The notes: a model not told the origin generated them from the letters alone. Counted from the stretch's first letter, positions 25,794 through 36,622 are shown. The stretch: DNA of 64,000 nt from Achromobacter sp. MYb9 (GCF_002975275.1 NZ_PCOQ01000012.1:1-64000); one strand, 5' to 3'. Made by a program: numbers and translations.

Positions 25794-25809
25794 CGGCGGG
25801 CCTTCGCGG

Positions 25810-26448
25810 CTATTCGGTGGGCGGCGGAAAATTCCGCTGCAACACCCGCGCCACGTTCGGTTCCAGGGCCGCTTCGCGCGCCACGGCCGTCAACGCCGGA
25901 CAGACAGCGCCGAACCACGCTTGCCCGGGCCGCCAATGCGTCATGACGGTCACATACAGGTCCAGCGCCGAGAATCGGCGGCCCAGCATATGGGGCGCGC
26001 CCGCCTGGCGTTCAAGCTCCAGCCATAGTTCCGCCCGGCGCGTATGCACGCGTTCCCGCAGCAGGTCCGCCGCCGCGCCCTCCGTGGTCCATTGCGGTGG
26101 GTCGTCGCCATACGTGAAGGTCGGATAGATGGCGGCGACCAGCCGCAGCAACAGATTCAGGAAGTGCACGCGCTCCGGCTTGTCGGGCGGTGGCGCCAGG
26201 CCCGCTTGTGGCGCCACGTCATGCAGGTGCAGGATCATCGCCGCGCTTTCGGTCATGACCTCGCCGTCGGGCGTGATCAGCGTCGGCACCTGCCCCAGCG
26301 GGTTCAGAGCCAGCAGCCTGTCGCGTTCCGGGCCAGGTTTCAGGTACGGCACGTCCGTCAGCGTATGCGGCACGTTGGCCAGCGCCAGCGCCATCTCGAC
26401 GATGGCCGAGCCGCAGCCCGCGGATCCGATCAGTTCATACGTCTTCAT
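25810..26448 (-). CDS. glutathione S-transferase family protein
   Basis: A 212-residue protein. Residues 1-80 are thioredoxin-like, with YELIGSAGCGSAIVEMALALANVPH, the cis-proline motif NPLGQVPTLITPDGEVMTES and AMILHL; residues 90-205 are the all-helical C-terminal domain with SALDLYVTVMTHW near the end. Ser/Cys near residue 9-12 (SAGCGS) may activate glutathione. It starts 3 bases after the sugar dehydrogenase stop on the same strand, so they are cotranscribed. Substrate unknown. Confidence 0.88.
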   Translation of the reverse strand: MKTYELIGSAGCGSAIVEMALALANVPHTLTDVPYLKPGPERDRLLALNPLGQVPTLITPDGEVMTESAAMILHLHDVAPQAGLAPPPDKPERVHFLNLLLRLVAAIYPTFTYGDDPPQWTTEGAAADLLRERVHTRRAELWLELERQAGAPHMLGRRFSALDLYVTVMTHWRPGQAWFGAVCPALTAVAREAALEPNVARVLQRNFPPPTE

Positions 26449-26451
26449 CGC

Positions 26452-27624
26452 TCACTCTCCCGATTCGGCCGGCGCGATCCGCAGCAATTGCCCGGGAGAT
26501 GCGTCGGTCAGCACATAGACATATCCATCCGGCCCCTGCCGGACATCGCGTATCCGGCTTTTGCGGTCCACCAGCAACCACTCCTGCCCCACGACCCGAT
26601 TGCCGTCCAGCGTCAGGCGGATCAGATTCTGATTGGCCAGCGCGCCGATGAACAACGAGTTCCGCCACGCCGGAAAGCGGTCGGCGCTATAGAAGGCCAT
26701 GCCGCTGATCGCGGGAGACTTGGCCCACCAGAACAGCGGCGGCTCGGTCCCGGGGGCGGTTTCGCCCTTGGCCTCGGGTATCGGCTGGCCCGAATAATTG
26801 ATGCCGTAGGTCGCCAACGGCCAACCGTAGTTCTTGCCCGGCTTGACTACGTTGATCTCGTCGCCGCCGCGCGGGCCGTGCTCGTTCTCCCAAAGGTCGC
26901 CGGACCACGGGTTCAACGCCATTCCCTGCGGGTTGCGGTGTCCGTAAGACCAGATCTCGGGCCGTGCGCCAGCCTTGCCGGCAAAGGGATTGTCGGGCGG
27001 CACCGAGCCGTCGGTTTTCAGCCGCACCACCTTGCCTTGCAGCTTGTCGAGGTCCTGCGCGGTCGGACGCTGGTTGTTTTCGCCCAGTGCGATAAACAGA
27101 TATCCCTTGCCGTCGAATACCAGGCGCGATCCGAAATGCTGACCCGACGACAGCTTGGGGGCCTGGCGGAACAACACCTTGAAATCCTGCAGGTCCGTGG
27201 CGTCGTCGGCCAGGCGTCCGCGTCCGACGACCGTGCCGCTTTTATTGCCGTCGGACTCGGCGTAAGACAAATACACATAACGATCGATGGCGAAGTCCGG
27301 CGACAGCGCCACGTCCAGCAAGCCGCCCTGCCCCGAGGCTGCCACTTTAGGCACCCCCGAGAGCGGCTTCGACAGCCCGCCCGGCGTGCGGAGCAAGCGC
27401 AGATTGCCGGGTCGTTCGGTGATCAACACACCGCCGTCGGGCAGAAAGGCCATTGCCCAAGGATGATCCAATCCGCCCACGACAGGCGTGACGCGGGAGG
27501 CCACTGCGGGCGGTTCCTGGGCGGCGCGCGCAGGCGACGCGGCGTGAAAGGCGCCCGCGACGGCCAGCAACGAGGATACGAACAGGGGGATCGCGCGCGT
27601 GCTCGCGGCGGTGCGTGACTGCAT
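26452..27624 (-). CDS. PQQ-dependent aldose sugar dehydrogenase (YliI-like), periplasmic
   Basis: A 390-residue secreted beta-propeller enzyme of the glucose/sorbosone dehydrogenase (GSDH) family. After a signal peptide (cleavage near ARAAQ) come GLDHPWAMAFLPDGGVLITERPGNLR, GQGGLLDVALSPDF, GQHFGSRLVFDGKGYLFIALGE, SYGHRNPQGMALNPWSGDLWENEHGPRGGDE and GKNYGWPLATYG, covering the PQQ- and calcium-binding loops. It oxidises aldose sugars at the membrane surface. ATG 27624 is chosen because GGAG (minus strand, 27631-27634) stands 6 bases before it; ATG 27630 would touch the GGAG. No PQQ biosynthesis genes are in the window. Confidence 0.9.
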   Translation of the reverse strand: MQSRTAASTRAIPLFVSSLLAVAGAFHAASPARAAQEPPAVASRVTPVVGGLDHPWAMAFLPDGGVLITERPGNLRLLRTPGGLSKPLSGVPKVAASGQGGLLDVALSPDFAIDRYVYLSYAESDGNKSGTVVGRGRLADDATDLQDFKVLFRQAPKLSSGQHFGSRLVFDGKGYLFIALGENNQRPTAQDLDKLQGKVVRLKTDGSVPPDNPFAGKAGARPEIWSYGHRNPQGMALNPWSGDLWENEHGPRGGDEINVVKPGKNYGWPLATYGINYSGQPIPEAKGETAPGTEPPLFWWAKSPAISGMAFYSADRFPAWRNSLFIGALANQNLIRLTLDGNRVVGQEWLLVDRKSRIRDVRQGPDGYVYVLTDASPGQLLRIAPAESGE

Positions 27625-27759
27625 GGACATCTCCGGCGGCAACTGGGTTGAATGCGGGCACGGATGGCATGGCAGGAAGGCGCGGCCTCGGCCTTGGTTG
27701 GCGTACCATAGCGCCCAGGGACGGTGCCTCCCGTCCTTCCTCTCAGGAGACCCCATCAC

Positions 27760-28371
27760 ATGAAACTGTACTACATGCCCGGCGCGTGCTCGCTCGCTTC
27801 CCACATCGTCCTGGAGTGGGTCGGCAAACCATACGAGACGCACAAGCTCAGCCGCGAGGAGCTCAAGGGCGCTGACTTTCTGAAGGTGAATCCGCTGGGC
27901 GCCGTACCCGCGTTGACCGACGGTGACTGGACCGCGACGCAGAACGCCTCGATCCTGGAATACATCGCCGAACAGGCCCCGCAGAGCAAGCTGCTGGGCG
28001 ACGGCAGCGCGCGTTCACGCGCGGATGTGCGCCGCTGGGTGGGCTTCATCAACTCCGACATCCACAAGACGTTCTCGATGATCTTCGGTGCGTCCCGCTT
28101 CCTGAGCGACGAAGGCGCGCAGAAAGAACTGGCCGAATCGGCTTCGAAGCTGCTGACCAAGCTGTTCTCGCAGCTGGACGCGCAACTGGCCGGCAAGCCG
28201 TACCTGACGGGCGACGCGCCCTCCATCGCCGACGCCTACCTGTACGTCGTGCTGCGCTGGGCGCATGCCAAGGGCGTGGACCTGTCCGGTCAGGACAATC
28301 TGGCGGCATTCTTCAAGCGCATGGAAGCCGACAAGGGCGTCCAGGCCGCGCTGAAGGCCGAAGGGCTGTAA
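27760..28371 (+). CDS. glutathione S-transferase (beta-class, GstA-like)
   Basis: A 203-residue cytosolic GST. MKLYYMPGACSLASHIVLEWVG is typical of the bacterial beta class, with Cys10 as the likely glutathione-binding residue; NPLGAVPAL has the cis-proline and NASILEYIAE the gamma-glutamyl contact. The C-terminal helix bundle ends with SIADAYLYVVLRWA. It conjugates glutathione to electrophiles or acts in peroxide defence. AGGAGA at 27745-27750 supports the ATG at 27760. It is unrelated in sequence detail to the other GST at 25810. Confidence 0.92.
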   Translation: MKLYYMPGACSLASHIVLEWVGKPYETHKLSREELKGADFLKVNPLGAVPALTDGDWTATQNASILEYIAEQAPQSKLLGDGSARSRADVRRWVGFINSDIHKTFSMIFGASRFLSDEGAQKELAESASKLLTKLFSQLDAQLAGKPYLTGDAPSIADAYLYVVLRWAHAKGVDLSGQDNLAAFFKRMEADKGVQAALKAEGL

Positions 28372-28421
28372 CGCGAAGGCTGCCGGCAGGCGGCTTTCCC
28401 CTGCCCCGCTGCCCTTCCGAA

Positions 28422-29390
28422 TCAGCTTTTGTCCGGCGCGCCTGGCGGCCCCGAGAACGCTGCGCCCTCCAGCGTTTTCTTCACCGCCGCCAGGAAGCGC
28501 CGAGCCAATAACGGCGGCGCGCTCAGATTCGAATGCGTGGCCCAGATCTCGACGCAGGCCGCGGGCTCGATGGGCCGCAGCACCGTCTGCGCCGCCAGGT
28601 CGGGCGCCACGCACCACGCGTCCACCAGCGCCGGCCCCAACCCCTGCTGCACAAACGAACAGGCCGTCACCGGCGAGTGCACTTCGACCGCGGCGGCGCA
28701 TCGCGGCCCCTCCCCGAAGAACGGCTGCAACGCCCGCCCCAGCGGCGTGTCTCGCGGGTAACCGATCCATGCGGCCGACGCGAAATCCTCCGGGCGCACC
28801 ACATCATGGCGGGCCAGCGGATGCGATTTCGGCATCACGCAGACCACCGGCACCTGCGCCAGCCGAACCGATGTCAGGTTGGGATGATCGGGCGGCTGCA
28901 TCGAAATGCCGATGTCCGCCTGCCCGGACAGGAAGTACGCCGCAAGTTCGTCGAACGTGACACTGCGGTAGTCCACGCGGGCATCCGCATTGCGCCCCCG
29001 AAACCGCTCCAACGCCATCGGAACCAACCGTTGGCCGAAGCTGGCGCTGGCCACGATCTTCAGCATGCCCGCGCCCGACTGTCCCAAACTGGCCGCCAGA
29101 TCGTTCACGCGCTGGATACCGCCATAGACCTGCTCGACTTCGGCGTACAGCCGGCGCGCCTCGGCCGTGGGCGACAAGCGGCTCTTCACGCGTTCGAACA
29201 GACGATATCCCAGCCGGCTCTCGGTCAGCGCCAGCACCCGGCTGACGGCAGGTTGCGATACGTGCAGCATCCGCCCCGCCCCGCTGATCGAACCGGACAT
29301 CATGATGGCCCGGAATACCTCGATCTGACGCAGGTTCAACGGCCGTCCGGCACTGGGGCCGACCTCGTCGGCATAGGCATCCGCATCCAA
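28422..29390 (-). CDS. LysR-type transcriptional regulator
   Basis: A 322-residue regulator. HTH: LNLRQIEVFRAIMMSGSISGAGRMLHVSQPAVSRVLALTESRLGYRLFER with the usual LysR spacing; the C-terminal domain (about 105-310) is a type 2 periplasmic-binding fold. The start is TTG at 29390, preceded by AAGGGGAAG; no ATG is available before the HTH. It is divergent from a Bug-type binding protein and likely regulates the binding protein / D-aminoacylase / racemase genes. Confidence 0.9.
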   Translation of the reverse strand: MDADAYADEVGPSAGRPLNLRQIEVFRAIMMSGSISGAGRMLHVSQPAVSRVLALTESRLGYRLFERVKSRLSPTAEARRLYAEVEQVYGGIQRVNDLAASLGQSGAGMLKIVASASFGQRLVPMALERFRGRNADARVDYRSVTFDELAAYFLSGQADIGISMQPPDHPNLTSVRLAQVPVVCVMPKSHPLARHDVVRPEDFASAAWIGYPRDTPLGRALQPFFGEGPRCAAAVEVHSPVTACSFVQQGLGPALVDAWCVAPDLAAQTVLRPIEPAACVEIWATHSNLSAPPLLARRFLAAVKKTLEGAAFSGPPGAPDKS

Positions 29391-29510
29391 ATTTCTTCCC
29401 CTTGATCGATAACGGCGGATTATAGGATTGCCACATTTTTCGATGATGCGGCGCCGCAGCGCAGGTGTAATCTGCGCCGGTCTACACAACAAAACAAGGG
29501 GAATACCACC

Positions 29511-30488
29511 ATGTACCGCACCATTTTCCGCAGCCTTTCCGCGATAGCCCTGAGCACCTCGCTGATCGGCGCCGCCGTCGCCGGCCCGTATCCCGACAAG
29601 CCCATCACGTTCATCGTGCCGTCCGCCGCGGGCGGATCGCCCGACGTGCTGTCGCGCCTGATCACAACGCAACTGGCCCGCGACACCGGCGCCACGATGG
29701 TCGTCGAAAACCGCCCGGGCGCCGCAGGCAACATCGGCATCGCGCTGGTCAAGCGTGCCGCGGCCGATGGCTACACCGTGGGCTACGGCAACATCAATAC
29801 GCTTGCCGTGAACCGCTCGCTGTTCAAGCGCCTGCCCTACGACGTGGACCAGGACCTGACGCCGGTCGCCCACCTGTTCGACCTGTACAACGCATTGATC
29901 GTGCCGGCCGATTCCCCGGTCAAGAGCGTGCAGGACCTGATTGACCTGGCCCGCAAGCAACCCGGCCGCCTGTCCTACGGCGCCTCGGGCGTCGGCACCA
30001 CCGGCCACATGGGCGGCGAACTCTTCAAGAGCATGGCCAAGCTGGACGTGATGTTCATCCCGTACAACGGCGGCCCCGCCGCCATCCAGGACCTGCTGGG
30101 CGGCCGCCTGGACTACCTGTTCGTGAACACCTCGGAAGCCACCCCCCTGGTCAAGAGCGGCAAGGTCCGCGCCATCGGCGTCAGCAGCCTGAAACGCCTG
30201 CCCTTGATGCCCGACGTGCCGACGCTGGACGAATCCGGTCTGAAGGGCTATGAAACGGTCGCGTGGGGCGGCGTCGTGGCGCCCAAGGGCACCCCCGCCG
30301 AGGTGGTGGCCACGCTGAACACCGCCATCCAGAAAGCCCTTCAGGCGCCCGAGGTGCGCACCGGTCTGGCCACGCTGGGCGCGGTGCCGGCCGCGGGTTC
30401 GCCCGACGACTTCAAGCAGCTGATCGATCGTGAAACGGTCAAGTGGCAGAAGATCATCGACAACGCCGGCATCGAAAAACTGGACTAA
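29511..30488 (+). CDS. Bug-type (TTT family) solute-binding protein
   Basis: A 325-residue periplasmic protein of the Bug family, greatly expanded in Bordetella and Achromobacter. Signal peptide to about residue 24 (AAVAGPYP), then YPDKPITFIVPSAAGGSPDVLSR, the ENRPGAAGNIG loop, YGASGVGTTGHMGGELF, FIPYNGGPAAIQDLLGGRLDYLF and PLMPDVPTLDESG, all diagnostic. No tctA/tctB membrane genes are adjacent, as is usual for Bug proteins. The next gene, a D-aminoacylase, starts 8 bases after its stop, so the ligand may be an N-acyl-D-amino acid or related carboxylate. Confidence 0.93.
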   Translation: MYRTIFRSLSAIALSTSLIGAAVAGPYPDKPITFIVPSAAGGSPDVLSRLITTQLARDTGATMVVENRPGAAGNIGIALVKRAAADGYTVGYGNINTLAVNRSLFKRLPYDVDQDLTPVAHLFDLYNALIVPADSPVKSVQDLIDLARKQPGRLSYGASGVGTTGHMGGELFKSMAKLDVMFIPYNGGPAAIQDLLGGRLDYLFVNTSEATPLVKSGKVRAIGVSSLKRLPLMPDVPTLDESGLKGYETVAWGGVVAPKGTPAEVVATLNTAIQKALQAPEVRTGLATLGAVPAAGSPDDFKQLIDRETVKWQKIIDNAGIEKLD

Positions 30489-30496
30489 GCAGCCTC

Positions 30497-31978
30497 ATGA
30501 CGGATTGCACTTTGCAGGCAGATTTCATCGTCGCGGGCGCCGCGCTTATCGACGGCTCGGGCAGCCCCGCACGTCAGGCAGACCTGGCCGTGCTGGGCGA
30601 CCGCATCGTCGCAGTGGGCCGCTTCGTCCACCCCGAAGGCGTGCCGGTAGTCGACGGACGGGGCAAGGTCCTGGCCCCGGGCTTCATCGATTCGCACACC
30701 CACGACGACGGCTACCTGCTGGCGCATCCGGACATGTTGCCCAAAGTGTCGCAAGGCATCACCACGGTCGTCACCGGCAACTGCGGGATCAGCCTGGCGC
30801 CACTTGAGCGCGACGCCGTCCCGCAACCGCTGGACCTGCTGGGCCCGCCCGACCTGTTCCGCTTCGGCACGTTTCGCGCGTGGATGGACGCCCTGCGCGC
30901 CACGCCGGCCGCCGTGAACGTGATCCCGCTAGTGGGGCACACCACGCTGCGCGTCGCCGTCATGAACGATACGTCGCGTGCCGCGAACGACGGCGAACGC
31001 GCCGCGATGCGCGAGCTGATGCAAGAAGCGCTGGACGCCGGCGCCTTCGGCGTCTCCACCGGCACGTTCTACCCGCCGGCCAGCGCCGCGCCCACCGACG
31101 AGATCATCGACGTCTGCCGTCCGCTCAAGGACGCGCGGGAATCCGGCCGGGTCGGTCTGTACGCCACCCACCTGCGCGACGAAGCCGACCACATCGTTCC
31201 CGCCATGGAGGAAGCGTTGCTGATCGGCCGCGAACTCGACTGCCGGGTGGTGTTTTCGCACCACAAGCTGGCGGGCGAACGCAATCATGGCCGCACCCGC
31301 GAAACCCTGGACCTGATCAGCCGCGCCGCCGCCAGTCAGCCCGTATGCCTGGACTGCCATCCTTATCCGGCCACCTCCACCATGCTGCGCCTGGACCGGG
31401 CACGGCTGGCCAGCCGCACGATGATTACCTGGTCCAAGGGCTACCCCGAGGCCACCGGCCGCGATTTCAGCGAGGTCATGCAAGCGCTGGGCCTGGACGA
31501 CGAGGCCGCCGTCGCGCGCCTGGCCCCCGCCGGCGCGATCTACTTCCTGATGGACCCCGCCGACGTCAACCGCATCTTCGCGCATCCGCTGACGATGGTC
31601 GGGTCGGACGGCCTGCCCTTCGATCCGCATCCGCACCCCCGCCAATGGGGCACGTTCACCAATGTCTTGCGCACGATGGTGCGCGAACAACAGCTGCTGT
31701 CGCTAGAGGCCGCCATTCACAAGATGACGGGCCTGGCGGCGGGCCAATATGGAATCGCCAAGCGTGGACTGCTGCGCGAGGGTTATCATGCTGACCTGGT
31801 GCTGTTCGATCCCGCCACGGTGACAGATGTGGCCACTTTTTCAGCTCCCATTCAGGCAAGCCAGGGCATCCACGCGGTGTGGGTCAACGGCAAGCAGGTG
31901 TGGGACGGGGAACGAACTGGCGCTGAACGCCCGGGACAGGTCCTGACGCCCGGCGACGCATTACCTCGGAGTTTATAA
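30497..31978 (+). CDS. N-acyl-D-amino-acid deacylase (D-aminoacylase, amidohydrolase family)
   Basis: A 493-residue zinc amidohydrolase. Motifs in order: VLAPGFIDSHTHDDGYLL with the metal-binding HTHDD, GNCGISLAP, VGHTTLR, GAFGVSTGTFYPPA, YATHLRDEAD, VVFSHHK with a metal histidine, and VGSDGLPFDPHPHPRQWGTF. These match D-aminoacylase / dihydroorotase-like enzymes that remove the acyl group from N-acyl-D-amino acids. The ATG at 30497 follows the Bug gene by 8 bases, and the racemase begins 1 base after its stop. Confidence 0.92.
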   Translation: MTDCTLQADFIVAGAALIDGSGSPARQADLAVLGDRIVAVGRFVHPEGVPVVDGRGKVLAPGFIDSHTHDDGYLLAHPDMLPKVSQGITTVVTGNCGISLAPLERDAVPQPLDLLGPPDLFRFGTFRAWMDALRATPAAVNVIPLVGHTTLRVAVMNDTSRAANDGERAAMRELMQEALDAGAFGVSTGTFYPPASAAPTDEIIDVCRPLKDARESGRVGLYATHLRDEADHIVPAMEEALLIGRELDCRVVFSHHKLAGERNHGRTRETLDLISRAAASQPVCLDCHPYPATSTMLRLDRARLASRTMITWSKGYPEATGRDFSEVMQALGLDDEAAVARLAPAGAIYFLMDPADVNRIFAHPLTMVGSDGLPFDPHPHPRQWGTFTNVLRTMVREQQLLSLEAAIHKMTGLAAGQYGIAKRGLLREGYHADLVLFDPATVTDVATFSAPIQASQGIHAVWVNGKQVWDGERTGAERPGQVLTPGDALPRSL

Positions 31979-31979
31979 A

Positions 31980-32723
31980 GTGAAGACCTTTTCCCAGGGC
32001 TGCTACCTGGGTGTATTGGGCGGCATGGGCCCGATGGCCGGCGCGGCCTTTGCCCTACGCCTGGCGGCGCTGACGCCCGCCGCGATTGACCAGCAACACA
32101 TCCCCACCTTGTTGCGCAACGATCCCCGCATTCCCGACCGTTCCAGCGCCTACATGGCGGGCGGCGAAAGCCCCCTGCCCTACATGGTCGACGGCGTGCG
32201 TTTCCTGGAAACCTCCGGTGCGCAGTTGATCGCCATCCCGTGCAACACGGCGCACCTCTGGTATGACGAGATCGCGGCGTCCACCGGTGTGCCGGTGCTG
32301 CACATCATCCAGGCAGTTATCGACGACCTGCGCCGCCTGGGCCTGCCCCGTGGCCGCATTGGCCTGATGGGCACCGCGGCCACGCTGAAGCTGGGGCTTT
32401 ACCAGAAGCGTCTCGAGGCCCAAGGCTACGAGTGCATCGTGCCGGACGACGACGAGGTCGAACGCTACTGCATGGGCTCGATCCGCGCCGTCAAAGGCAA
32501 TCAACTGGAAGCCGCGTTCGCGCCGGCCGCCGAGTGCATCGCGCGTCTGAAGGCCCGCGGCGCCGATGCCGTGGTGCTCGGTTGCACCGAACTGCCGCTA
32601 GCCGTGCCGCATGCGCTGCGCCCCGGCCTGGGCGTGATGCTGACGGATTCAATCGATGCACTGGCCCGCGCCGCCATTGCGCACTATGAAGCCGACTTGG
32701 CCAGGCAGCTTATCGCGGCGTGA
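31980..32723 (+). CDS. aspartate/glutamate racemase family protein
   Basis: A 247-residue cofactor-independent racemase. The two catalytic cysteines are visible: IPCNTAHLWY (Cys about 82) and VLGCTELPL (Cys about 200), with the N-terminal LGGMGPMAG motif. It should interconvert D- and L-amino acids, most often aspartate or glutamate. The start is GTG at 31980, one base after the deacylase stop, with CGGAG about 9 bases upstream. In this context it would convert the D-amino acid released by the deacylase into the L form. Confidence 0.9.
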   Translation: MKTFSQGCYLGVLGGMGPMAGAAFALRLAALTPAAIDQQHIPTLLRNDPRIPDRSSAYMAGGESPLPYMVDGVRFLETSGAQLIAIPCNTAHLWYDEIAASTGVPVLHIIQAVIDDLRRLGLPRGRIGLMGTAATLKLGLYQKRLEAQGYECIVPDDDEVERYCMGSIRAVKGNQLEAAFAPAAECIARLKARGADAVVLGCTELPLAVPHALRPGLGVMLTDSIDALARAAIAHYEADLARQLIAA

Positions 32724-32754
32724 TGGTTGCGCGCGCGCATCACCGCTTTCCACG

Positions 32755-32782
32755 AAAAAAAAGGCGCATCTTCCGATGCGCC
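32755..32782 (-). terminator. rho-independent terminator of the liv operon
   Basis: On the minus strand GGCGCATC and GATGCGCC (32763-32782) form an 8-bp stem with a 4-base loop, followed by eight T (A-run 32755-32762). It lies 34 bases past the livF stop and between convergent transcription units. Confidence 0.85.
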
Positions 32783-32816
32783 CAATTTCCCTTCGCGGGG
32801 AATGTCGATCCAATCG

Positions 32817-33517
32817 TCAACCGCCCAGGTAAGCCTTGCGCACCTGATCGTTGACCAGCAAATTGGCGCCCGTGTCCTGCAGCACGACGCGGCCGTTCTC
32901 CAGCACATAGCCGCGATCGGCCACGCCCAGCGCCTTGTTCGCGTTCTGCTCCACCAGGAACACCGTCACGCCTTGTTCGCGGATCTCGCGGATGATGTCG
33001 AAGATCTGCGCGATCACCAGCGGCGCCAGGCCCAGCGTCGGCTCGTCCAGCAGCAACAGGCGCGGACGCGTCATCAGGGCCCGGCCGATGGCCAGCATTT
33101 GCTGTTCGCCGCCCGACATCAGGCCGGCGCGCTGCGCGGAGCGTTCTTTCAAACGCGGGAACAAACCGTAGACGTGCTCGATGCCCGCCTCGATTTCCGA
33201 CCGCTTCGAAAAAAAGCCGCCCATCATCAGGTTCTCGGCAACCGTCAAATCCTTGAAGACACGACGCCCTTCCGGCGAAATGGCGATGCCATTGCGCATG
33301 ATGTGGTGCGTGTCCTTGTGGGTGATGTCCTCGCCTTCAAACGTGATCTTGCCTTCGCGCGCCCTGGGGTTTCCGCAGACCGTCATCAGCAGCGTCGTCT
33401 TGCCGGCGCCGTTGGCCCCGATCAACGTCACGATTTCGCCTTTGTTGACGTCCACCGACACCCCGTTCAACGCCTGAATCGCGCCGTAGTAGGTGTGTAT
33501 GTTTTCCAGCTTAAGCA

Positions 33518-33521
<4 letters not shown>
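32817..33521 (-). CDS. livF: branched-chain amino acid ABC transporter ATPase
   Basis: A 234-residue ATP-binding subunit. MLKLENIHTYYGAIQALNGVS is the LivF opening; Walker A GANGAGKTTLL, signature LMSGGEQQMLAIGRALM, Walker B LLLLDEPTLGLAP and the switch histidine in VFLVEQNANKAL-type context are all present. It pairs with LivG to energise import. Its ATG overlaps the livG stop by 4 bases, showing translational coupling. It is the last gene of the operon and precedes a strong terminator. Confidence 0.96.
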
Positions 33522-34281
<760 letters not shown>

Positions 34282-34285
<4 letters not shown>

Positions 34286-35517
34286 TTAGACAGCTCCACG
34301 TGGGGACGCTTCATGGGCAACAACCCCTGCGGACGCCACATCATCATCAACACCATCACCAGACCGAACATCAGCATCCGGTATTCGGCGAATTCCCGCG
34401 CCAGTTCCGGCAAGACCGTCAACAGCACGGCCGCCAGGATCACCCCCACCTGCGAGCCCATGCCGCCCAGCACCACAATGGCAAGGATCAGCGCCGATTC
34501 GATGAAGGTGAAGGACTCCGGGTTCACCATGCCCTGGCGCGCCGCGAAGAATGCGCCGCCGAAGCCGGCGAAGGTGGCGCCCAGCGTGAACGCGGACAAC
34601 TTGATGCGCGTGGGGTTCAGCCCCAGCGACCGGCACGCGATCTCGTCCTCGCGCAACGCTTCCCAGGCGCGGCCGACCGGCATGCGGATCAGGCGCGTCG
34701 AGACAAACAGCGTGATCAGCGCCAGCAACAGCGCCATCATGTACAGGTAGATCACCATGTGCTGATTCTGGAACGTCAGCCCGAAGAAGTCATGGAACGT
34801 CGTGCCGCCTTCCGTGCTGGCGCGGCGGGTCATTTCCAGGCCAAAGACCGTGGGCTTCGGAATTCCCGAGATGCCGTCCGGCCCGCCGGTCAGCGTGTTC
34901 AGGTTGATCAGCAGCAGACGGATCATTTCACCGAACCCCAGCGTCACAATGGCCAGGTAGTCGCCCCGCAGGCGCAACACGGGAAAGCCCAGCACGAAGC
35001 CGAACAACGCCGCCATCGCGCCCGAGAACGGCAGCGCTTCCCAGAAGCTCCAGCCGCCCCAGTGGTACAGCAAGGCATAGGTGTAGGCGCCGACGGCGTA
35101 GAAGCCGACGAAACCCAGGTCCAGCAGGCCCGCGAACCCCACGACGATATTCAGGCCCAGGCCCAACATCACATAGATCAGCACCAGCGTGGCGATGTCG
35201 ACCGAGCTGCGGCCCGCGAAGAATGGCCAGACGACCGCGATCGCAAGCAGCAGCAGCGCCAGCCCCTTGTGGCTCTTGGCGGGTGCGGACGGCAAGGTCG
35301 GCAGCGACGTCTTCAGCTTCTTGAATGGCGCGGCGATCCACGGACGCAGCATCTGGAACAGGAACACGACGGCCGCGGCAAGCGCCACCAGCCCCCAGTG
35401 CGATTCCATCGAGGTGCGCGCGCCCTGGCGGATCAGTTGCAGGCCAAACACCGGCGTGACGATGACCGCCGTCAGCACGGCCGCCATCGTGGCGTTTTTA
35501 AGATTATTTTTCGACAT
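34282..35517 (-). CDS. livM: branched-chain amino acid ABC transporter permease
   Basis: A 411-residue inner-membrane permease. The first about 110 residues carry two or three extra hydrophobic helices and a linker, as in long LivM proteins; the conserved core runs from [40 protein letters not shown] to the cytoplasmic loop [36 protein letters not shown]. With LivH it forms the pore. Its ATG shares a base with the livH stop (TGATG), and its stop overlaps livG. Confidence 0.95.
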
Positions 35518-36443
35518 CAGACTTTTTCCACCTCAGGTTTGCCCAGCAGCCCGGTGGGACGGAACAGCAGAATCAGGACCAGCAGCGAAAACGCCACGAT
35601 GTCCTTGTACTGTGACGAGATATACGCGGCCGCGAAGGTCTCGGCCAGGCCCAGCAGCACGCCGCCCAGCATGGCGCCAGGAATGCTGCCGATGCCGCCC
35701 AGCACCGCCGCCGTGAAGGCCTTGATGCCGGCCAGGAAGCCGATGAAGGGATTCAGTTTGCCGATGGTGATGGCGATCAACACGCCCCCCACCGCCGCCA
35801 GGATCGCGCCCATCACGAACGTGAAAGAGATCACGCGGTTGGTATCGATGCCCAGCAGATTGGCCATGTGCATATCCTGCGAGCAGGCGCGCGAGGCGCG
35901 GCCCATGCGGGAATACTTGATGAACAGCGTCAGTCCGATCATCAGCACGACCGTCACGACAATGATCATGATGCGCGAATACGGCACCGTCACGTCAAAA
36001 TCGGATCCCATGTGGAACTGCACGGCGCCCGATACCAGCGAGGGCACGGCCATGTCGCGCGCGCCTTGGCCAAGCGCGACCCAGTTCTGCAGGAAGATCG
36101 ACATGCCGATCGCCGAGATCAGCGCCACCAGCCGGGGGCTGCCTCGTACGGGCCGGTAGGCCACGCGTTCGACGGAAAAGCCGTAGATACCGGTCACGGT
36201 GATCGCAACAAGCAGCATGGCCGCGATAATGAACGGCATCGGCAGACCGCTATTGGTGCCGATGGACGTCAGGGTGACCAGGCCGACATAGGCGCCGATC
36301 ATATAGATTTCGCCGTGGGCGAAGTTGATCATACCGATGATGCCGTAGACCATTGTGTAGCCGATGGCAATCAACGCATAGATCGCGCCCAGAGACAATC
36401 CATTGAAGAATTGCTGGGTAAGTTGGGGTATGAGGTCGGACAT
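35517..36443 (-). CDS. livH: branched-chain amino acid ABC transporter permease
   Basis: A 308-residue permease with about eight helices. [43 protein letters not shown] is the standard LivH N-terminus; the coupling loop reads [29 protein letters not shown], and the C-terminus [27 protein letters not shown] is conserved. It stands 190 bp downstream of the binding-protein gene, separated by two hairpins, the usual pattern that keeps permease levels below those of the binding protein. Confidence 0.95.
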   Translation of the reverse strand: MSDLIPQLTQQFFNGLSLGAIYALIAIGYTMVYGIIGMINFAHGEIYMIGAYVGLVTLTSIGTNSGLPMPFIIAAMLLVAITVTGIYGFSVERVAYRPVRGSPRLVALISAIGMSIFLQNWVALGQGARDMAVPSLVSGAVQFHMGSDFDVTVPYSRIMIIVVTVVLMIGLTLFIKYSRMGRASRACSQDMHMANLLGIDTNRVISFTFVMGAILAAVGGVLIAITIGKLNPFIGFLAGIKAFTAAVLGGIGSIPGAMLGGVLLGLAETFAAAYISSQYKDIVAFSLLVLILLFRPTGLLGKPEVEKV

Positions 36444-36515
36444 ATTTCTCTTGCTCCAAATGGTTCCGGCCCCGGTAGCGAGACCCGGAGCCGGAAACCT
36501 GGGCGTATTTTATAA

Positions 36516-36622
36516 GGGCCTGTAGTCAGCTTATGCCGGCCGCACAGCGCTTTTGGCGCATCGCTACGCGGATTACGGCACAACGAGGACGACAGGCCCT
36601 ACACGCCGGCACCGTGCCGGCG
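36516..36622 (-). repeat. hairpins between the binding-protein gene and livH
   Basis: CGCCGGCAC (36604-36612) and GTGCCGGCG (36614-36622) make a near-perfect palindrome immediately after the binding-protein stop. GGGCCTGT (36516-36523) and ACAGGCCC (36592-36599) can pair over a 68-base loop. Neither has a clear T-run, so they probably act as mRNA 3'-end protectors or partial attenuators. Role inferred. Confidence 0.5.
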
